In this document: positions 34,919-44,078 of the stretch, one piece after another
Numbering within the stretch: position 1 is the stretch's first letter
Layout: the number at the start of each line of letters is the position of its first letter
NCBI RefSeq assembly: GCF_010669285.1
Contig: NZ_CP048711.1
Location: forward strand, 3,658,001 to 3,722,000
From: Kineobactrum salinum
GTDB taxonomy: Bacteria; Pseudomonadota; Gammaproteobacteria; Pseudomonadales; Halieaceae
Direction of reading: 5' to 3'
DNA length: 64,000 nt
The notes under the pieces: generated by a model
Told to the model about the DNA's origin: nothing
Databases searched by the model: none
Seen by the model: only the letters and a program-made list of their open reading frames with translations
Position numbers and translations under genes: made by a program

Positions 34919-37748
34919 TCAGGTGGATATTGCCATTTTCACCCCACTGACGTTTTCGGCCCCGTTGTCGGGATCGGCTTCCTCGATCACTGCCCGGTCC
35001 GCGGCGATGCCCGCGTCGTTGACCAGAAAGCGCTTGCTGGCAGCCGCCCGGTCCCGGGCCAGTGTCGCCAGGGCCTGCGCGGGCACCGGTTGCTGCTCCA
35101 GAACCCGCCGGGCCTGAAGGGGGCGGAAGGCGTTTCTCCGGCGGTGTCGGGATCCGGTTCCAGATCGCTGTAGCGCTCGGCTATGGCTTCCTCCCAGGCC
35201 GCACTGCGTTGGTCGATATCTTCCCTGTCCAGCCCTCGTCCAGCAACTCCTGTTGCAAGCGTTGCTGTTGCAGGCTGCGCCGGTCAGTGTCGGGGTCGAT
35301 CTGCCCGGTCAGCACCAGTTTGATGGCCGGTCGCTGCTGCATGGCCTCCGCCAGGTCCCGCAGTTTCTGCTGGCCGTGATTGTCCAACTCAGTGCTGCCG
35401 GCGGCAAAGTCGACTGTTTCCAGGTCCTCGTCGCTGCCAACGAGGCCAGCCAGCAGCCGGAACGGTGCGGTCACCATTTTGGTGAACAGATTGACCAGCG
35501 CACCGGTGATCACGCTGCCGAGATTGAACTCGGGGTTGTTGATGTCGCCGCTGACGGGCACCGTCACGTCGATAACTCCGCTGCTGTCGGTGAGCAGCGC
35601 GATGCCCAGCCGCAGCGGCAGGTCCAGCGCCCGGTCGCTCTCGACCCGCTCTCCCAGTTTGAGCTGTTTTATCAGTAGCTCGTTGTCGCCCTGCAGGCGG
35701 TTGTCCTTCAGAGCATACTGCAATGTCAGGTCGAGACTGCCGCGTTCAATTTCATAGCCGGCGTAGGTGGCCGAATAGGGGGTCAGCCGCGCCATGTCGA
35801 CGCCGCGGAAATTCAGCTCAAGGTCCAGGGCTGGCGGCTCCTGCAGAGGGCGGGCGGTGCCGTCCAGGGTCACTGGCGCGTAGCCGTCGACAGAACCCTG
35901 CAGGTCGATCTTCATCGGCTGGCCAGGGTCGGTACCCAGGTCTGTAATAGTGCCATTGAGACCGCCGATCACAGACCGGAACCGGATCGGCAGGGATTCA
36001 TCCTCGAAGTCCAGCTGGCTGTCGGAAACAAAGATGGCCGGCGCTGCAATATGCCAGGCCGGTTCTTGCGGCGCGGCATCGACTGCAGCTGAGGCCGGCT
36101 CGCTGGCCGGGTGTTCGCGCCCCGCGGCGTCCTCTTCCAGCAGGCGTTGCACATTGATACTTCCGTCCTTGAGGATATGCAGCCGTCCCTCGTAACCTTC
36201 CAGATGCAGTTCGGCCAGTTCCAGCCGGCGCTGGGCCAGTTGCAGGGCCAGGCCGTGCCAGCTCAGGTGGTCCCAGCGGGTGAGGGCATCGTCGGCGCCG
36301 TGCAGCACCATCGAGAAATCGGTGATGGCGCCGTCGAGCTCAATCCTGTCGGGAGCAAAGTCCCGCAGAGTCAGCGTTCCCGCAGTGTCTGCCAGGCCGC
36401 TGCCTATTTCGGCGCGCAGGACGGGTGGCAGGTTGGGCCCCAACCAGGCCAGCGGCAGGGCCTGCAGCTCGAACTCAACGCTGCCGTCACCACTTCCCAG
36501 GTGCAGCTTGCCGGTGGCGCCCAGGCTGGCCTGGTCATTCACCCGCAGCGACAGGGTCAGCGGGCTCTCGGCCTGTGCCGGCCAGTGCAGATCGCGCAGC
36601 TCGGCGTCGACCGGGGAGATCGTGAGCAGGGCCGGATCGGTGTACTCGGAGCGCCAGCGCAGCTGGCTGTCCTGCAGTTCGATCCCGTCGATCCGCGCCT
36701 GCCAGGGTGGCGTGTCGCTGTCGTCGGCGCGGGTATCGGTGGCGGGCATTGCAAACAGCTCAGCCAGGCTGACCCGACTACCCTCGCTCCAGCCCGCGAC
36801 CTCAAGTTCGCTGGCAAGGACATGGTCGACGGTGACCGTCCGCCCGGCGCTGGCCACCGCGATGCCCTCAATTTGCAGTGATGCCAGCGAGACGCCGGTG
36901 TCGGGCAACCCAGTGGTATCCGCCGCACTGATGACGCTGTCCCGCAGTTCCAGCCGGCCCTGGTCGATGCCATAGCGCAGCGCGCCGCTCCAGTCGATGT
37001 GATAGTGCGCTTCCAGCTCCAGCGTGGACCGCTCGAGTTCGAAAGCCAGCCAGGGTTCGGCAAAACGCCAGAGCGGGCGCAGGTCGATATTGCGCAGTGC
37101 CAGCTCGCCAGTGCTGTGGCCCGCGGCGATCGAGACATCGCCCCGCCATTCCAACTCGCCACCGCCCTCGCTGGAGGCGACAAGGTGATAGGCCTGTCCG
37201 GCTTCGATGACCGTGGACAGCCCGCTGGCCTCCAGGCGCAGCCCTTCCAGGTAGGACTGGTAATCCTGGGGGTGCTGCTGATCGATAAACTCGATGCGGT
37301 GGGCGGAGAATCGCAGCTTGCCGACGGTGATACCCAGTGGATCCTGATCCGCCTCCGGATCGGGTGCCGCGGCCGGTTCCCGGGCGGGCGCCAGGTCGGC
37401 GATGTTGAACTGGCCGTCCGGCCGGCGCAACAGATGCAAGTACAGTCCTTCCAGGGCCAGCACGTCGAATACCAGCCCCGGTTGCCACAGCGTCGCGAGG
37501 CTAAGGTTCAGTTGAGCCCGGTCAAACGCCAGCAGCCGGCTGCCATCGGCGTCCCCGAGTTCCGCCTCGCGGATGTGCAGGGTCAGGCTGAAGGGATTGA
37601 ACAGAATCAACTCGCTGCTGAAGGTGCGCTGTATCTGCTGGTGCACCAGCCACGGTGTCACGAAGTTCAGTACTGGCAGCAGTACCAGGAAGCTCAGGGC
37701 CAGATACATCAGATAGGCGAGGGCTATTCCCCGGACAACTGTTCGCAC
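34919..37748 (-). CDS. DUF748 family envelope protein (two frameshifts)
   Basis: ATG at 37748. One N-terminal membrane helix (LAYLMYLALSFLVLLPVLNF) anchors a large AsmA-like periplasmic body: TPWLVHQQIQRTF, LFNPFSLTLHIREAEL, repeated beta-strand segments, LELNFRGVDMARLTPYSATYAGYEI and an end region (DFAAGSTELDNHGQQKLRDLAEAM) that resembles an OmpA-like fragment. The frame stops at about 35181, but one base more in the CCC at 35233-35235 and one in the G5 run at 35119-35123 extend it through ARRVLEQQPVPAQALATLARDR to a stop at 34919, about 943 residues. The role is unclear; relatives are linked to outer-membrane maintenance and lipid transport. Confidence 0.77.
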
Positions 37749-37829
37749 AGTGCGATCTCCTTGTGCAGCGATGGTCTCGCCCCTAACTATAGCCTATGGG
37801 CAATTGCAGGTGGTCGGCCGCCACGACAT

Positions 37830-38828
37830 TCAGAGCCCTTTGCGATAGGCGTAGGGCGTGACTCCAGTCCAGCCCTTGAAGGCGCGGATGAAGGCGCTGG
37901 ATTCAGAGAACCCGGCCCGGTAGGCGATCTCCTCGATAGAGAGGCCATGCTTGCCCAGGTAATGCAGCGCGGTATCCCGCCGCATCTGATTCTTGATTTC
38001 CTTGAATGTGGTGCCCTCGGCGGCAAGCCTGCGCCGCAGCGTCTGGGGATGTATTTGCAGGGACTGCGCCACCGTTGCCAGTTCCGGCATCTCGTGAAGG
38101 CGGCGCCGGACCAGGTCGCGTACCCGCGCAGTCCAGCTGTTGCGGGAAAAATCCTGGGTCAGCATCATCAGCACCGGGTGGCGCAGATAGTGGCGCAGGC
38201 TCTGTTCATTCTGCTGGATAATCCGGTCCATCAGGGTACGGGCAAACACCAGCTCGCAGTGCGGGGCTTCAAACTCCACCGGATTGGCCACGAACATATG
38301 GCGATAGTCATCCGGTTTCGCGGCGGCGGGATAGGCCAGACGGACCACTTGCATGGGCAGGTGTTCCTGCACCAGCCAACTGGCGAAACGGTGCACATTG
38401 AACAGCATCAATTCAGTCGGGTAGGGCTCGATCCTTTCCAGGCCGGCATATTGCAGGCGCACACTGATTTCATCACCGTTCTCGTGGAGGCAGGGAACGG
38501 GCGAGGCATCGAACAACTGGAAAAACCGGCAGTAGCGGCTCAGTGCCTGCCCCAGGGTTTCACTGCCTATCACTGCATGGCACATCATGGACCAGCTGCC
38601 GATGGGCAGTCGGCGGGTATTGTAGCCCAGCGACTCATCTCCCATTGCCAGCATGGTGCTGACCTGGAGATCGGCAAAACGTTCGATGGAAATACGGGCG
38701 TTGTCCTCCAGCAACAGGCGCGGGGAGATCCGGTTCTTGCGCAACAGCTGCATCGGATCCAGGCCGATGGCAACCGCGTTGCGCAGCACGGCGCGGGCGA
38801 AATAGACAGAGATGGACCGTTCGCGCAT
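37830..38828 (-). CDS. AraC family transcriptional regulator
   Basis: 332 residues from ATG at 38828. The N-terminal ligand-binding-like domain (AraC_N/OruR type; VAIGLDPMQLLRKNRIS, LGQALSRYCRFFQLF) is followed by a C-terminal double helix-turn-helix (VAQSLQIHPQTLRRRLAAEGTTFKEIKNQMRRDTALHYL, then IAYRAGFSESSAFIRAFKGWTGVTP). It is five bases downstream of the GGDEF-like gene and likely co-transcribed. The targets are unknown. The divergent acyl-CoA block 1.2 kb upstream is a candidate, since regulators of this subclass often control fatty or amino acid catabolism. Confidence 0.87.
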   Translation of the reverse strand: MRERSISVYFARAVLRNAVAIGLDPMQLLRKNRISPRLLLEDNARISIERFADLQVSTMLAMGDESLGYNTRRLPIGSWSMMCHAVIGSETLGQALSRYCRFFQLFDASPVPCLHENGDEISVRLQYAGLERIEPYPTELMLFNVHRFASWLVQEHLPMQVVRLAYPAAAKPDDYRHMFVANPVEFEAPHCELVFARTLMDRIIQQNEQSLRHYLRHPVLMMLTQDFSRNSWTARVRDLVRRRLHEMPELATVAQSLQIHPQTLRRRLAAEGTTFKEIKNQMRRDTALHYLGKHGLSIEEIAYRAGFSESSAFIRAFKGWTGVTPYAYRKGL

Positions 38829-38833
38829 TGTGT

Positions 38834-39997
38834 CTACCGCAGCGTGGCCGCGTTGCTCAGGTGCAGGGGCCTGTGCTCCACGGCAGCCACCCGATTGCGG
38901 CCGCCGCGCTTGGCCAGTTGCAACGCTCGCGTGGTATCGCGGTACAGGACGTCCAGACCGGCATCGCCGCTGGCGGCAGCGCCCAGACTTGCAGTGACGT
39001 TGATCAACTGTTGCTCGATAATCAGGGGCTCATTGCCGAGCCGGGATCTGATGCGCTCGGCAAGATTGCGCGCCGCTTCCAGGCCGGAATTGGGCAGAAT
39101 GATCAGGAATACATCCCGTTCATAGCGTGCCACGACGTCGCCGCTGCGGCACTCCTGCTCAAGGCCGCGCGCCATGTATTGCAGGATGCGGTCTCCGGTA
39201 TCCTCGCCGAAGTGCCGGTTGAGCTCGGCAAAGTGATCTATGTCTACCATGACCGCGGCCGTAAATTCGCCGTGGCGACGGGCATTGGCCAGGGTGACGT
39301 TCAAAGCACTCTCCAGGCCGCGCCTGTTGAGCAGGCGAGTCAGCGGGTCCACGGTGCTCAAATGCGACAGCTGATGTTGTTGATCCTGCAAGGTGCTGGC
39401 GAGAAAGCCAATGATTACCAGCGCATGGGCAGCCCCGTGCACTGCGTAGACCAGGCTTTGCGCGATTGCCGGCTGACGCTCCTGGGCCAGCAGGTACCAG
39501 CACAGCAGCATCGCTGCAGTCATCAGCAGGCCCGCCAGGGCAATGAGGCTGTCACCGATGTTGCGGCCGCGCCAGCCACGCCAGCCGCCGAGTGCGGCGG
39601 CGACGGCCCAGAACAGTGCAGCCGTGGCGAGGTACAACTGGAACAAGGTGTCTGGTGGCAGCAGGAACACCGCCAGGATGGTGCCGAGACAGACCGGCCC
39701 CAACAGGTAGTGGGCTCTGGCCACGCCGGCACGCTGGCTGGTGGCAAGAGCCAGAAAGCAGGCGCTGATGATGGCGGCGACGGCGGGGATATCAAGCCCT
39801 ACCGGTATGACCTGGTTGAGACTGACAGCAAACCAGGCCAGCAGTGTCGTCATGAAATAGACGGTGAACAGCCCGAGCCCGGCCGGAGGCTGGTTGCTGT
39901 TGCTCAAGGCATACAGGACCAGCAGCTGGCCACAGCTGAGCGCCAGGATCAGCCCGTAGTGCGCGTAGACCAGATTGTCTGCAAATATGTCCTGCAT
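38834..39997 (-). CDS. Membrane protein with degenerate GGDEF domain
   Basis: 387 residues from ATG at 39997. Six or seven hydrophobic helices fill residues 1-205 (LALSCGQLLVLYAL, VPVGLDIPAVAAIISACFLAL and others). A short linker leads to a GGDEF fold (about 220-380; STVDPLTRLLNRRGLESAL, AAVMVDIDHFAELNRHFGEDTGD). At the active site the normal GGDEF is replaced by ERDVF (in VARYERDVFLIILPNSG), so cyclase activity is doubtful. It may bind GTP or act as a receptor instead. It is the first gene of a two-gene unit with an AraC regulator and is divergent from an acyl-CoA dehydrogenase gene. Confidence 0.82.
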   Translation of the reverse strand: MQDIFADNLVYAHYGLILALSCGQLLVLYALSNSNQPPAGLGLFTVYFMTTLLAWFAVSLNQVIPVGLDIPAVAAIISACFLALATSQRAGVARAHYLLGPVCLGTILAVFLLPPDTLFQLYLATAALFWAVAAALGGWRGWRGRNIGDSLIALAGLLMTAAMLLCWYLLAQERQPAIAQSLVYAVHGAAHALVIIGFLASTLQDQQHQLSHLSTVDPLTRLLNRRGLESALNVTLANARRHGEFTAAVMVDIDHFAELNRHFGEDTGDRILQYMARGLEQECRSGDVVARYERDVFLIILPNSGLEAARNLAERIRSRLGNEPLIIEQQLINVTASLGAAASGDAGLDVLYRDTTRALQLAKRGGRNRVAAVEHRPLHLSNAATLR

Positions 39998-40128
39998 GTT
40001 CCGCTCAACCCCTTGCTGTGACGCTGTTAGTTTAAGTCAATTTATTTGTCGGCACAGGTCATTGTTGGCTATTTCAGCCATCCCCATACTGTTGCGTGTC
40101 ATTATTTTTCTCCCCTGAGGCCCTACTC

Positions 40129-41304
40129 ATGCTGCAACGCGATTTTACCGATGAACAAAACATGTTCAGGGAGGCCTACCGCAAGTTCCTCGCAACCGAG
40201 ATTGTGCCACAGATGGAGCAGTGGCGAGAGGCTGGTATCGTCGATCGCTCGGCCTTCGGCAAGGCCGGTGAACAGGGCTTCCTGATGATCTGGCCAGAAG
40301 AAAAATACGGCGGCATGGGAGACCCGGATTTTCGCTTCGAGCAGATCATCATGGAGGAAACCGCCTACGCCCGGGTGGGTGACTGGTTCAGCACCCTGCA
40401 CAGCCGCCTGGTGGGCCCCTATCTCACGCGCTTTGGCAACGAAGAACAGTGCCAGCGCTTTCTGCCGGGCTGCGTTCGCGGTGACACGATCCTCGCCATT
40501 GCGATGACGGAGCCGGATGCGGGCAGCGACCTTGCAGGCATGCGCAGCAGCGCTGTGCAGCAGGGTGACCACTGGGTCCTCAATGGTTCCAAGACCTATA
40601 TATCCAACGGCATCAATGCTGATCTGGTGATTGTCGCAGCGAAGACAGATCCCGCCAACAATCCTCACCACATGACCCTGTTTCTGGTGGAGCGCGGCAT
40701 GGAGGGCTTCGAGCGCGGTCGCAATCTGAAGAAAATGGGCCTCAAGGCGCAGGATACCGCTGAACTGTTTTTCAACAATGTCAAAGTGCCGCGCGACAAT
40801 GTACTGGGTGAACCCGGCAGGGGATTTTACTACCTGATGGAAGGGCTCGCCGAGGAGCGTCTGATCGGCGCCGTGGGTTATCTGTCCTCAGCCCAGCTAT
40901 CGTGGGATCTCACCGCCGACTATGTGCGGGAACGCAAGGCCTTCGGCAAGCCGCTGGCACAGTTCCAGAACACGCAGTTCAAACTGGCGGAAATGCGTAT
41001 GCAACTGGATGTCGCTCAATGCTATGTGGATCAGTGTGTGCACGCCTTCAACAGCGGCGCGCTGACCGCGGTGGACGCCGCCGCGGCCAAGCTGTTGACC
41101 AGTGAGCTGCAGATGGCGGCAGCCGACCTCGGTGTGCAGTTGCACGGTGGCGCGGGTTATATGGACGAGTATGCGATCAGCCGCCAGTTCACCGATGCGA
41201 GAATATCAACCATCTATGCCGGCAGCTCGGAGGTGATGAAAATCATTATCAGCCGTGCTTGCCTGTCGGACAATTATCAGCCATTCAATACCCGCAACTT
41301 CTGA
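40129..41304 (+). CDS. Acyl-CoA dehydrogenase
   Basis: 391 residues. ATG at 40129 was chosen because CTGAGG lies 8 bases upstream and LQRDFTDEQNMFREAYRKFL is the usual N-terminus. FAD and substrate motifs: AIAMTEPDAGSDLAGM, LNGSKTYISNGINADLVIV, RDNVLGEPGRGFYYLMEGLAEERLIGA and the C-terminal QLHGGAGYMDEYAISRQFTDARISTIYAGSSEVMK region with the catalytic-base site. It introduces the first double bond in beta-oxidation and passes electrons to ETF. It is first in a four-gene run with an SDR, a CaiB/BaiF protein and an enoyl-CoA hydratase, which suggests one pathway. Confidence 0.92.
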   Translation: MLQRDFTDEQNMFREAYRKFLATEIVPQMEQWREAGIVDRSAFGKAGEQGFLMIWPEEKYGGMGDPDFRFEQIIMEETAYARVGDWFSTLHSRLVGPYLTRFGNEEQCQRFLPGCVRGDTILAIAMTEPDAGSDLAGMRSSAVQQGDHWVLNGSKTYISNGINADLVIVAAKTDPANNPHHMTLFLVERGMEGFERGRNLKKMGLKAQDTAELFFNNVKVPRDNVLGEPGRGFYYLMEGLAEERLIGAVGYLSSAQLSWDLTADYVRERKAFGKPLAQFQNTQFKLAEMRMQLDVAQCYVDQCVHAFNSGALTAVDAAAAKLLTSELQMAAADLGVQLHGGAGYMDEYAISRQFTDARISTIYAGSSEVMKIIISRACLSDNYQPFNTRNF

Positions 41305-41327
41305 CAATGTGAACAGGGAGATACGCA

Positions 41328-42101
41328 ATGGAACTGGCAGGAAAGATTGCAATTGTTACTGGTGGTGCCTCGGGTCTGGGGCGAGCCACTGTGGAGGCCT
41401 ATGTTGCCCGGGGGGCCAGGGTCGCTATCTTTGATCTCAACGAGGCCAGTGGAAATGCCGTGATCGCAGCGCTGGGGGCAGACAACGTGGCCTTCTGGAA
41501 TGTGAACGTTGCCGATGAGGATTCGGTAAAGGCTGCGGTGGCCGAGGTGGTGGAGCATTTTGGCGCGCTGCATATCTGCAACAATTTCGCGGGAATCGCC
41601 AGTGCCTGCAAGACCCTGAGCAAGAAGGGCGTATTCCCGCTGGACCAGTTCATGCCGGTGATCAATATCAACCTGGTGGGTACCTTCAATGTCGCGCGCT
41701 ATGCGGCGGAACAGATGGCCAATAACGAACCGTTCAATGACGATGGCGGCCGCGGCGTGATCATCAATACCGCATCCATTGCTGCGATGGAGGGGCAGGT
41801 GGGCCAGCTGGCCTACAGCGCCAGCAAGGGCGGGATCGTGGGCATGACCCTGCCGATGGCACGGGACCTGGCAAGCTATGGCATCCGCGTCAACACCATC
41901 GTGCCGGGGCTGATTCATACGCCGCTGTTCGAGAGCATTCCCGAGGCGGCCTATAAATCGCTGGAGAACAGTGTCTGCTACCCGCCAAGACTGGGCAAGC
42001 CCGCGGAAATCGCCCACCTGTCGGTTTTCATTGCCGAGAATGATTATGTCAACGGTGAATGTATCCGTCTCGACGGCGCGATCCGCATGCAGCCACGCTA
42101 G
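41328..42101 (+). CDS. Short-chain dehydrogenase, 3-hydroxyacyl-CoA dehydrogenase type 2-like
   Basis: 257 residues from ATG at 41328 behind AGGGAG. The Rossmann motif [18 protein letters not shown] is at about 6-23, with ICNNFAGIA (NAG-like) and [19 protein letters not shown], the catalytic Ser in [12 protein letters not shown] and the YSASK pair in [13 protein letters not shown]. The overall pattern resembles human HSD10 (2-methyl-3-hydroxybutyryl-CoA dehydrogenase). It would oxidise the 3-hydroxyacyl-CoA made by the downstream hydratase. It is 23 bases from the dehydrogenase gene and 9 from the CaiB-like gene. Confidence 0.87.
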   Translation: MELAGKIAIVTGGASGLGRATVEAYVARGARVAIFDLNEASGNAVIAALGADNVAFWNVNVADEDSVKAAVAEVVEHFGALHICNNFAGIASACKTLSKKGVFPLDQFMPVININLVGTFNVARYAAEQMANNEPFNDDGGRGVIINTASIAAMEGQVGQLAYSASKGGIVGMTLPMARDLASYGIRVNTIVPGLIHTPLFESIPEAAYKSLENSVCYPPRLGKPAEIAHLSVFIAENDYVNGECIRLDGAIRMQPR

Positions 42102-42110
42102 GAGTTTGTC

Positions 42111-43250
42111 ATGGGTCCCCTGAACGGTTTCACGGTAATCGAACTCGCGGGTCTTGGGCCGGCACCGATGGCGGGTATGCTGCTCGCGGACATGGGGGCG
42201 GAGGTGATTCGGATTGAGCGCGCCGGCGCATCGGAATCGGACCTGCGCCAGGCCTGTGATGTCAGTGCCCGCGGCAAGAAATCCGTGGTATTGAACCTGA
42301 AGCAGCCGGATGGCGTCGAGACCCTGCTGCGGATGGTGGAGAACGTCGATGTGCTGATCGACCCCTACCGTCCCGGGGTCTGCGAAAAGCTCGGTGTCGC
42401 TCCGGATGTCTGCATGGCGCGCAATCCCCGCCTGATCTTTGCCCGCATGACAGGTTGGGGTCAGGATGGCCCGCTGGCCCATGCTGCCGGCCACGATATC
42501 AACTACATCTCGCTGAGCGGAGCACTGTACGCCACTGGGCGCAATGGCCAGAAGCCGGTGCCCCCACTGAATCTGGTGGGTGACATGGGCGGCGGTGGCA
42601 TGTTGCTGGTCTCCGGGATCCTGGCGGCGCTGCTGGAGACAGCCAGTTCCGGCAAGGGCCAGGTTATTGATGCCGCCATGGTGGACGGTGCCGCCCAGTT
42701 GATGTGGATGTTCCATGGCTTCGAGGCCAGCGGGGAGTGGGATGCGAACCAGCGCGGCGCCAACCTGCTCGACGGCGGCGCACATTTTTACGACACCTAT
42801 GAGTGCGCCGATGGCCAGTATGTGTCGGTGGGTTCGCTCGAGCCCCAGTTCTACGCACTGCTGAAGCAGTTGGCGGAATTGCCGGAGGATGATTTCGGGG
42901 ATCAGCACGATCAGTCGCGCTGGCCGGAACTGACGGACAAGCTGGCAGCCGTTTTCAAACGCAAGACCCAGGCCCAGTGGTGTGCAATCATGGAGGGCAC
43001 GGATGTCTGCTTTGCCCCGGTACTGTCCTTTACCCAGGCACCGCAGCACTCCGCCAACGTGGCTCGCAACACCTATATTGAAGTGGATGGTGTTACCCAG
43101 CCGGCCCCGGCTCCGCGGTTCAGCCGTACTCCATCCGAGGTGGCCCACGGCGCCCACGGTATTGGCGAGGATACCGAGGCCACGCTGGCCGCGATGGGTT
43201 TTGCGGCCAGTGAGATTCGGCAGCTGCGCGAATCCGGCTGCATTGGCTGA
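42111..43250 (+). CDS. CaiB/BaiF CoA-transferase family protein, alpha-methylacyl-CoA racemase-like
   Basis: 379 residues from ATG at 42111. FTVIELAGLGPAPMAGMLLADMGAEVIRIER, ARGKKSVVLNLKQPDG, RPGVCEKLGV, FARMTGWGQDGPLAHAAGHDINYISLSGAL and NLVGDMGGGGMLLVSGILAAL are motifs of the AMACR subgroup: the GHDINY histidine and the GDMGGG aspartate match its catalytic pair. It would convert 2R- to 2S-methylacyl-CoA so that beta-oxidation can go on, implying a branched or sterol-side-chain substrate. CoA transfer remains possible. It is third in the acyl-CoA block. Confidence 0.87.
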   Translation: MGPLNGFTVIELAGLGPAPMAGMLLADMGAEVIRIERAGASESDLRQACDVSARGKKSVVLNLKQPDGVETLLRMVENVDVLIDPYRPGVCEKLGVAPDVCMARNPRLIFARMTGWGQDGPLAHAAGHDINYISLSGALYATGRNGQKPVPPLNLVGDMGGGGMLLVSGILAALLETASSGKGQVIDAAMVDGAAQLMWMFHGFEASGEWDANQRGANLLDGGAHFYDTYECADGQYVSVGSLEPQFYALLKQLAELPEDDFGDQHDQSRWPELTDKLAAVFKRKTQAQWCAIMEGTDVCFAPVLSFTQAPQHSANVARNTYIEVDGVTQPAPAPRFSRTPSEVAHGAHGIGEDTEATLAAMGFAASEIRQLRESGCIG

Positions 43251-43271
43251 TCGAGAAACAGGACCAAAACA

Positions 43272-44054
43272 ATGACACACTACGATACCGTAACGGTGGC
43301 CACACATGGCTCGGTAGCCCTGCTAAGCCTGGCCCGGGCCGATAATCTCAATGCGTTCAATGAGGCCTTGCGCCGCGATCTGCTGCAGGCAGCCACTGCC
43401 GTGAATAATGATGAACGTATCCGGGCCGTCGTGCTGACCGGCAGTGGCCGCGCCTTTTCAGCCGGTGCCGATCTGGCGGAAGTCCAGAGAGAAGATTTCG
43501 ATGTGGAGGGTCAGCTCAACAACGAGTACAAGCCTGTGTTGATGGCCATCACCAATGCACCCAAACCCTGGATCAGCGCAGTCAATGGCGCTGCCGCGGG
43601 GATCGGCAGTGCTTTCGCGATGGTCTGTGATCTTACGGTAATGGCGGAGAACGCCTTTCTATATCAGGCGTTTACCGCGATCAGCCTGATTCCCGATGGC
43701 GGCGCCACCTGGCACCTGGCGCGAACGCTGGGCCGCAAGCGCGCCTATGAGCTGATTCTGTCCGGGGAAAAGCTGGCCGCCTCCCGCTGCCTGGAACTGG
43801 GGCTGTGCAACAGGGTGGTACCGGCCGAATCGCTACTGACCGACACTCTGGAATGGGCCCGGGAAATCGCCGGCAAGGCGCCACTGTCGCTGCGCTACGC
43901 CAAGGAAGCGCTCAATGCCGCGATGGAAACGGACCTGGCCGGTATGATTACCGAGGAGGCCCGGCTGCAGAAAATCTGCGTAGCCAGTGCCGATGCGCGG
44001 GAGGGCGTGGCCGCGTTTCTCGACAAGCGCCCGCCGCGCTGGCAGGGAAAGTAG
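43272..44054 (+). CDS. Enoyl-CoA hydratase/isomerase family protein
   Basis: 260 residues from ATG at 43272. The crotonase fold is clear: LLSLARADNLNAFNEALRRDL, VLTGSGRAFSAGADLAEV (oxyanion-hole strand), KPWISAVNGAAAGIGSAFAMVCDLTVMAENA, and FTAISLIPDGGATWHLARTLG with Pro-Asp-Gly-Gly in place of the second catalytic Glu site of the best-known hydratases, so isomerase or hydratase cannot be told apart. It is last in the acyl-CoA run and convergent with rapA, 24 bases away. Confidence 0.88.
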   Translation: MTHYDTVTVATHGSVALLSLARADNLNAFNEALRRDLLQAATAVNNDERIRAVVLTGSGRAFSAGADLAEVQREDFDVEGQLNNEYKPVLMAITNAPKPWISAVNGAAAGIGSAFAMVCDLTVMAENAFLYQAFTAISLIPDGGATWHLARTLGRKRAYELILSGEKLAASRCLELGLCNRVVPAESLLTDTLEWAREIAGKAPLSLRYAKEALNAAMETDLAGMITEEARLQKICVASADAREGVAAFLDKRPPRWQGK

Positions 44055-44078
44055 CCGCGCAGGCCGACGGGCCCGCGC

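Noticed and set aside
36999-39125. A 708-codon open frame on the plus strand
   Set aside because: It is antisense to the DUF748 and AraC genes and has a low-complexity, Gln/Gly-rich composition typical of high-GC shadow frames.
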